This document shows positions 30,082-34,346 of a stretch of DNA of 34,346 bases, in pieces. The notes beneath the pieces were generated by a model that saw nothing but the letters and a program-made list of their open reading frames with translations, was not told the DNA's origin and ran no database searches. This DNA is from JAJFVC01 sp039698075. GTDB taxonomy: Bacteria; Planctomycetota; Planctomycetia; Pirellulales; Thermoguttaceae. The stretch is taken from positions 1 to 34,346 of the forward strand of contig JBDKTJ010000154.1 of assembly GCA_039698075.1 (NCBI GenBank), read 5' to 3'. The first letter of the stretch is position 1. Each line of letters begins with the position of its first letter. A program made the position numbers and the translations under genes.

Positions 30082-30430
30082 AATAATCTCCGAACTCATC
30101 CGTGCTGGAGGGCCAAGCGGGCGTCGGGCGGAACCACGATCGATGGAACTCGCTCGGACCCGAATAGTCCCGTCCGAATTGATGCTGGATCGGCGTAACG
30201 CGCGTCGCGCCGACGCCCCAGCCCAAATGGGCCTGACTTTCGGCTGTCGGCGGCACGACCACCGCGACGGGCGTCCCCCAGGCGTTGTCGTAGTAGTCGC
30301 CATGCCACGGAGAGGTCTGCGCCTGACGACTCGCGACCCGGCCCTTGATCGTGCCGAAGCCCGCCGTGGCCAGATCGGTCCACAAACAGCTTATCGCCAA
30401 GGCGACCACGAAAAATGAAACGTGCTTCAT
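30062..30430 (-). CDS. Small secreted protein, unknown function
   Basis: 122 residues, no recognised domain. Signal peptide MKHVSFFVVALAISCLWTDLATA, then a mature part rich in Gly, Pro, Trp, Ser and Tyr (SPWHGDYYDNAWGTPVAVVV, WGVGATRVTPIQHQFG) ending in DYYIRGPW. The start at 30430 is set by the signal peptide; GGA lies 8 bases upstream, and an in-frame ATG four codons earlier is possible. It lies downstream of another small secreted gene on the same strand, 150 bases away, so the two may form one transcript, ended by the terminator at 29826-29863. The last 21 bases are duplicated just past the stop. Envelope location is inferred. Confidence 0.72.
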   Translation of the reverse strand: MKHVSFFVVALAISCLWTDLATAGFGTIKGRVASRQAQTSPWHGDYYDNAWGTPVAVVVPPTAESQAHLGWGVGATRVTPIQHQFGRDYSGPSEFHRSWFRPTPAWPSSTDEFGDYYIRGPW

Positions 30431-30582
30431 GACGTCTTCCATCCACGTTTGAAACCACCACGACGGGTTTCGGATTGCGATTCTAAATAGGTCCACACCC
30501 TAGCGAAAGTGGCGGCGGGCGAAGACCGCCGGCAATTGCGTGGTTTTGCGATTGCAGTACTTTCGGTTTTTCGCGGTTTTAT

Positions 30583-30924
30583 TTAGTGCCAACGCACCGA
30601 GGTCCACGTGCTAGGCGCGTCCGGGTGCCTGGTAATGTAATAGCGATAATGGTGGTACAAAAACTCTTGCGGCATCAGCGGCTGATACGTGATGTAGGTC
30701 AGTCCGACCCGGGCCGGCACGGGACGCGGACAAGGATACAACTGGGCGCCCGTGCTGTTGTATCCCGCCGGCGGCGCATATTGGTTGTAGAATAAATCGC
30801 CGCTCGTGCTGTGGCGAACCACCTCGGCCTGAACCGTCGCGGCCATCCACAATCCGCCAGCGACCGCCAAAGCCGCTGCGGCCAACGCGGCGTTCATTTT
30901 TTTACAGAAAAATTTCTGGCTCAT
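30583..30924 (-). CDS. Small secreted protein, Tyr/Pro/His-rich
   Basis: 113 residues, no recognised domain. N-terminal signal sequence (NAALAAAALAVAGGLWMAA-TVQA) preceded by MSQKFFCKK. The mature part is rich in Tyr, Pro and His (FYNQYAPPAGYNSTGAQLY, EFLYHHYRYYITRHPDAP). Two cysteines are present in the ORF, one in the signal region. AGGGGGGAAA lies 6 bases upstream; a GTG one codon before the chosen ATG is possible. Like its downstream neighbour it is a short exported protein of planctomycete character, and the two may be distant paralogues given their Tyr/Trp-rich C-termini, but this is a guess. It is divergent from top6B. Confidence 0.72.
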   Translation of the reverse strand: MSQKFFCKKMNAALAAAALAVAGGLWMAATVQAEVVRHSTSGDLFYNQYAPPAGYNSTGAQLYPCPRPVPARVGLTYITYQPLMPQEFLYHHYRYYITRHPDAPSTWTSVRWH

Positions 30925-31074
30925 CACACGTTTCCCCCCTGGGTTTCATCGCTAAATACCAATCTCGGCAAGTAGCGGTCTTGCGGGTGAATCTTTGTGT
31001 GCCGCGTGGGCAAAAGAGCCCCGATTTGCCGAGAATCCGAAGAAAACCGTGTGGTCGGGCGGCCGCAAAATCGG

Positions 31075-31080
31075 TATAAT
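31075..31080 (+). promoter_or_regulatory. -10 box of the topoisomerase VI gene
   Basis: A perfect TATAAT, preceded 17 bases upstream by a poor -35 (TGGTCG at 31052-31057), lies 32 bases before the start region at 31113. AAGGAG (31105-31110) follows. Confidence 0.45.
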
Positions 31081-31112
31081 CAGCCAAATTCCCTTAGTTT
31101 GCCGCAAGGAGT

Positions 31113-33137
31113 ATGAGATTGACCGTCAGCGCTACCCCAAAAGAACCATCCGCCGCACCGGCCGATTCCACCGGCGCCGTGGCTGCGCGTCCGCGACGTC
31201 GGGCAACCGCCCAGTCGATGGCCGCCAGCCAGCGCGATATCTCCGTCAGCGAGTTTTTCGCCAAGAATCGTCACTTGTTGGGTTTCGACAACCCCCGCAA
31301 AGCGCTGTTGACCACGGTCAAGGAAGCCGTCGACAACGCGCTGGACGCCAGTGAAGAGGCCGGCATTCTGCCCGAGATTTGGGTCCACATCGAACGCACC
31401 GGCCCGGATCGCTTCAAGGTGGGCGTGCAAGACAACGGACCCGGCATCCTCAAAAAACAAATCCCGCTGATCTTCGGCAAGCTGCTCTACGGATCGAAGT
31501 TCCACCGGCTTCGCATGAGCCGCGGCCAGCAGGGCATCGGCATCAGCGCCGCCGGCATGCACGGACTGCTGACCACCGGCAAGCCGGTCAAGATCATCTC
31601 AAAGGTTTCGCAGCCCGAGCCGGCCCACTATTACGAAATCCAGATCGACACAAAACGCAATCAGCCGGAAATCCTGAACGGTCGCGGCGAGGGCGTCGAA
31701 ATTCCGCCGAACGGCTTGGGCGAAAAGTTGATCGAAAAATACGGCATCGAGTGGATCGACTTGGAGCACGGCACCCGCGTGACGATCGAACTCGAGGCGA
31801 AATATCAGCGCGGCCGCGGCAGCGTCGACGAGTACCTCGAAGAAACCGCGATCGCCAATCCGCACGTGACGATCCATTATCGCGATCCCGACGGCAACAC
31901 GATCGAGTACCAACGGGTGACAAACCAATTGCCGCCCGAGCCGAAGGAGATCAAGCCGCACCCGTACGGCGTCGAGCTGGGCCGGCTGGTGACGATGCTC
32001 CACGAGACCAAGGCGTCGACGGTTTCGCAGTTTTTGACCGATTCGTTTTCGAGGATCAGCCCGAACATCGCCCGGCGGCTTTGCAGCGAGGCCAAGCTCT
32101 CGACGCGGTCCAACCCGAAAAAATCCGGTCGCCACGAGGCCGACCTGCTATTCCAGGCGATTCAGCAAACCAAGATTCCCGCCCCGTCGACCGACTGCAT
32201 CGTGCCGATCGGCGAGGAGCTGATCTTGAAGGGGTTGCGGCACGTCGTGCCGGGCGAGTTTTACGCCGCGGCCACGCGACCGCCGGCCGTGTATCGCGGC
32301 AATCCGTTTCAGATCGAGGTGGGCCTGGCCTACGGCGGCGTATCGCCCGTGGCCAAAGTGACGCGCGACGCGCTGGCCGAACTGCTCGAGGAAAGCGACG
32401 CCCGGACGCTGCGGCAGTTCCTGATCACGACGTTCCAAGGGCTCGGCGCGGAATCGGCCGACAAGATTTTGGCCAAAGCGGACGTCGGCGCCCGCATGTC
32501 GCCGGGCCGGCTCAAAAAAGCGGCCGACATCGATCGGTTCCATGAAGCCCTGCAAAACGTCAACCTCAGCGACGGCCAGTCGATGAACGTGCTGCGATAC
32601 GCCAACCGCGTGCCGCTGCAATTCCAGGCCGGGGCCTGCGCGATCACGCAAACCGTGATGGGCACCAACTGGCGATCCTACGGGCTGAGCCAATCGCGCG
32701 GATCGCTGCCCAACGGGCCGGTGACCGTGATGATCCACATGGCCAGCGTCTGGGTGCCGTTCACCAACGAGTCGAAGGAGGCGGTCGCCGCGTATCCTGA
32801 AATTCAAAAAGAACTGCGCATGGCCCTGCAATCGGTCGGCCGCAAGTTGGGCATGTACCTGCGCCGGCGTTTGCGCGTGCGTCACGAGGGCGATCGCCGC
32901 AACATGTTTTTGCGTTATCTCGGCGAGGTGGCCACGGCCGTCAGCCGCATCAACAGCGCCGACCGCAAGAAGCTCTACGATCAACTGTTGGAGGTGGCTA
33001 AAAAACAAACGGCCGAGGCCGACGTTGAACTCGACGAGCGAGGCCGACCGATCGAGGAAGAAGATTTCGGCGGCAACGTGATCATCGTGTCGGAAGAAGA
33101 TACCGCCGGCCAGGCGAACGAACCGGAAAAACAATAG
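31113..33137 (+). CDS. top6B: DNA topoisomerase VI subunit B
   Basis: ATPase subunit of the type IIB topoisomerase, which with subunit A passes one duplex through a double-strand break. Mainly archaeal, rare in bacteria. 674 residues. GHKL ATP site: KEAVDNALDAS (Glu71, Asn75), VQDNGPGI (Asp107) and GQQGIGISAAGMHGL (138-152). A helix-two-turn-helix follows (FQGLGAESADKILAKADV), then the transducer domain with GSLPNGPVTVMIHMASVWVP. The C-terminal tail (about 630-674) is acidic and probably disordered. The N-terminal about 35 residues are Ala/Arg-rich. ATG 31113 sits only 2 bases after AAGGAG; TTG 31119, 8 bases after it, is a credible alternative. The A subunit, which is expected to be a partner gene, is not in the window: two accessory genes follow instead. 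Confidence 0.95.
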   Translation: MRLTVSATPKEPSAAPADSTGAVAARPRRRATAQSMAASQRDISVSEFFAKNRHLLGFDNPRKALLTTVKEAVDNALDASEEAGILPEIWVHIERTGPDRFKVGVQDNGPGILKKQIPLIFGKLLYGSKFHRLRMSRGQQGIGISAAGMHGLLTTGKPVKIISKVSQPEPAHYYEIQIDTKRNQPEILNGRGEGVEIPPNGLGEKLIEKYGIEWIDLEHGTRVTIELEAKYQRGRGSVDEYLEETAIANPHVTIHYRDPDGNTIEYQRVTNQLPPEPKEIKPHPYGVELGRLVTMLHETKASTVSQFLTDSFSRISPNIARRLCSEAKLSTRSNPKKSGRHEADLLFQAIQQTKIPAPSTDCIVPIGEELILKGLRHVVPGEFYAAATRPPAVYRGNPFQIEVGLAYGGVSPVAKVTRDALAELLEESDARTLRQFLITTFQGLGAESADKILAKADVGARMSPGRLKKAADIDRFHEALQNVNLSDGQSMNVLRYANRVPLQFQAGACAITQTVMGTNWRSYGLSQSRGSLPNGPVTVMIHMASVWVPFTNESKEAVAAYPEIQKELRMALQSVGRKLGMYLRRRLRVRHEGDRRNMFLRYLGEVATAVSRINSADRKKLYDQLLEVAKKQTAEADVELDERGRPIEEEDFGGNVIIVSEEDTAGQANEPEKQ

Positions 33138-33168
33138 ACATTTTGATTTGACCGCAGCGGAGGAAACT

Positions 33169-33735
33169 ATGCGGCGAAAAAGCGGGCGGGAATCAGCTTT
33201 GGTCGAACAAATCGGGCCGCGGATTTCGATAGTTCGCGGGCAACGAGTCATTCTCGACGCCGATCTGGCGGAACTTTACGGAACCACCACAAAAGTCTTC
33301 AATCAAGCCGTCAAACGAAACAAGGGGCGATTTCCGGACGATTTTATGTTTCAACTGACGGCTGAAGAGGCACAGACCGTGCAGTCGCAATTTGCGGCCG
33401 TTGACTTGAGGTCACAATTTGTGACCTCAATCGCCGCATCGCATGGCGGCCGGCGTTATTTACCCTACGCCTTCACCGAACACGGCGCCTTGATGGCGGC
33501 AAGTGTTTTGAACACGTCCCGGGCGATCGAGGTAAGCGTTTATGTCGTCAGGGCTTTCGTCAAATTGCGGGACATATTGTCCGCGCACAAAGAGTTGGCT
33601 GGCAAGCTGTCCGACCTGGAACGCAAGGTGGTCTCGCACGACACGGCGATTCAATCGCTGGTGGCGGCCATTCGCCGGCTGTTGGAACCGCCGCCCGCCA
33701 CGCAGCATCGGCAGATCGGGTTTCACGCCAAATGA
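33169..33735 (+). CDS. ORF6N domain protein (phage antirepressor type)
   Basis: 188 residues with an N-terminal ORF6N (KilA-N-related) DNA-binding domain: IVRGQRVILDADLAELYG, TTTKVFNQAVKRNKGRFPDD, FMFQLTAEEA and GGRRYLPYAFTEHGALMAAS. The C-terminal part (about 125-175) is a helical dimerisation segment (LRDILSAHKELAGKLSDLER). Such proteins occur in phages and as scattered mobile genes and are thought to modulate transcription. ATG 33169 has GGAGG 5 bases upstream. The gene sits 31 bases after top6B. A perfect 12-bp-arm palindrome lies inside it. The internal sequence VQSQFAAVDLRSQFVTS shows a repeated SQF, and this variable segment occurs in place of the usual short linker before GGRRYLP. Probably an acquired gene. 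Confidence 0.9.
   Translation: MRRKSGRESALVEQIGPRISIVRGQRVILDADLAELYGTTTKVFNQAVKRNKGRFPDDFMFQLTAEEAQTVQSQFAAVDLRSQFVTSIAASHGGRRYLPYAFTEHGALMAASVLNTSRAIEVSVYVVRAFVKLRDILSAHKELAGKLSDLERKVVSHDTAIQSLVAAIRRLLEPPPATQHRQIGFHAK
33406..33430. other. Perfect 12-bp-arm palindrome within the ORF6N gene
   Basis: TTGAGGTCACAA, one centre base, then TTGTGACCTCAA. It lies in the variable linker between FQLT and GGRRYLP and encodes DLRSQFVTS. The symmetry is exact over 24 bases, far more than codon bias predicts. Confidence 0.85.
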
Positions 33736-33757
33736 ATGCAAAACAATAGGTGACCTT

Positions 33758-34255
33758 ATGGTATTGTCGCTGAAACGTCATCAAAAAATTAGCCTCCGCC
33801 ACTATCCTGAATTTTGCGAAGCATGGCTGCATGACCAAATCTGTGAAGACACAACGGCATTGGGATTAGGTGAATTAGATGTAGTGGATCGAGAACGTGT
33901 GCAGGCGAATGGGGGACGTTTGGATATGCTGCTGACGGATACCGAAGCCAATACGCGTTACGAAGTTGAAATCATGTTGGGCCAGACCGATCCTAACCAT
34001 ATTATTCGGTGCATTGAATATTGGGATATTGAGCGGCGCAGATATCCAGCCTATGATCATATAGCGGTTTTGATTGCGGAAGAAATAACCAGTCGATTTC
34101 TGAACGTTATGGCTTTGCTATCAGGAAGCATTCCTCTTGTGGCAATCCAGTTGAACGCTTTGCGCATTGACGAACACTTGATATTGGATTTCATTAAGGT
34201 TTTGGATCAGCGTGATCTAAGTTCGACTTTTGCACTTTTTAAGGGCAGAAACTGA
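33758..34255 (+). CDS. Putative PD-(D/E)XK nuclease-like protein, AT-rich
   Basis: 165 residues, not a named family. The segment GRLDMLLTDT...TRYEVEIMLGQTD fits a PD-(D/E)XK nuclease core, with Asp then Glu-x-Glu on the next strand, although the usual lysine is not evident; DHIAVLIAEEITSRF continues the fold. The nuclease call is an inference. AGGTGA lies 4 bases before ATG 33758. Base composition differs from the rest of the window: hand counts give 24 of 60 G+C at 34081-34140 and 25 of 60 at 34141-34200, against a GC-rich host. It follows the ORF6N gene by 22 bases and is followed by an SD-locking hairpin. Recent transfer is likely. Confidence 0.7.
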   Translation: MVLSLKRHQKISLRHYPEFCEAWLHDQICEDTTALGLGELDVVDRERVQANGGRLDMLLTDTEANTRYEVEIMLGQTDPNHIIRCIEYWDIERRRYPAYDHIAVLIAEEITSRFLNVMALLSGSIPLVAIQLNALRIDEHLILDFIKVLDQRDLSSTFALFKGRN

Positions 34256-34271
34256 CCTATCACTATAACGC

Positions 34272-34328
34272 GAGCCTCCGGGACAATGCTTGGTGATTGA
34301 ACAACCCAGGCATTGAGCAAGGAGGCTC
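34272..34328 (+). promoter_or_regulatory. Long hairpin locking a ribosome-binding site
   Basis: GAGCCTCC (34272-34279) pairs with GGAGGCTC (34321-34328); inside it CAATGCTTGG (34284-34293) pairs with CCAGGCATTG (34306-34315) with one wobble; the loop is 12 bases. The AAGGAGG Shine-Dalgarno (34319-34325) of the gene starting at 34332 is sequestered. Such stems are known to block translation of read-in transcripts of transposases. Confidence 0.75.
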
Positions 34329-34331
34329 ACA

Positions 34332-34346
34332 ATGAAACTTGTACCC
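34332..34346 (+). CDS. Start of a further gene, cut off by window
   Basis: ATG 34332 is preceded by AAGGAGG with 6 bases between, an ideal ribosome-binding site, and the five visible codons read MKLVP. Too short to identify. The SD-sequestering hairpin upstream and the accessory surroundings suggest a transposase or other mobile-element gene, but nothing in the codons proves this. Confidence 0.45.

Noticed and set aside
29905..30303. Minus-strand frame of about 130 codons overlapping the small secreted gene
   Set aside because: It is out of frame with the gene that has a signal peptide, and it begins with a threonine run from the overlapping coding sequence.
1..34346. CRISPR array or rRNA operon
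   Set aside because: No regularly spaced repeats of 20-40 bases and no rRNA-like segments were seen.

Overview
The window looks like chromosomal DNA of a planctomycete, probably from the Pirellula/Blastopirellula side of Planctomycetota. This is inferred from the gene families: a DUF1559 prepilin-like protein with an H-X9-DG motif, a PEP-CTERM surface protein, a four-repeat DUF11 protein, a bacterial topoisomerase VI B subunit, archease and a DUF1611 protein. The DNA is GC-rich with strong third-position bias, which creates long false reading frames antisense to most genes. No rRNA, CRISPR array or complete insertion sequence was found. There is one tRNA, tRNA-Lys(CTT).

Layout. Bases 1-4400 hold the end of a class II fructose-bisphosphate aldolase (+), then bioF and a ClpP/NfeD membrane protease (both -, overlapping by a few bases). 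Divergent sigma70-type promoters at about 4370-4434 serve the NfeD gene and thioredoxin. Bases 4500-8800 hold thioredoxin, a long coiled-coil protein, glutamate/leucine-type dehydrogenase (-) and a DUF1611 P-loop protein (-). Bases 8900-13700 are the envelope section: PEP-CTERM protein, DUF1559 pseudopilin-like protein, archease (-) and DUF11 repeat protein. Bases 13700-16300 hold a UDP-glucuronate decarboxylase-like enzyme (-), an orphan FixJ-type response regulator (+) and a family-4 uracil-DNA glycosylase (-).

Bases 16490-21250 are a same-strand housekeeping run: der, purE, mtnA, larC, nikR. The last two are both nickel genes. Bases 21250-25860 hold a 60-residue membrane protein (-), an S1-domain RNA-binding protein and nadA (+), UDP-glucose dehydrogenase (-) and tRNA-Lys (-). 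Together with the decarboxylase at 14 kb, the dehydrogenase would give UDP-glucose to UDP-glucuronate to UDP-xylose for surface polysaccharide, and UppP at 29 kb recycles the lipid carrier. Bases 26100-31000 hold a lone phage-portal-like protein (+), a polytopic membrane protein, UppP and two small secreted proteins (all -). Bases 31100-34346 hold topoisomerase VI subunit B. It is followed not by subunit A but by an ORF6N (phage antirepressor-type) gene, an AT-richer putative PD-(D/E)XK nuclease gene, and the first five codons of another gene whose ribosome-binding site is locked in a long hairpin.

The most distinctive sequence-level feature is the density of short low-complexity repeats at gene junctions. 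At least seven distinct types were seen. Several run into coding sequence: they supply the start region of bioF, the last codons of purE and larC, and a disordered linker of the S1 protein. The best leads for something undescribed are the accessory insert after topoisomerase VI B (ORF6N gene with a perfect 12-bp-arm palindrome, plus nuclease, plus SD-locking hairpin), the 7-bp tandem repeat across the nfeD/bioF overlap, the isolated portal gene, and the larC-nikR pair. Everything here was read by eye, and no database search was run.
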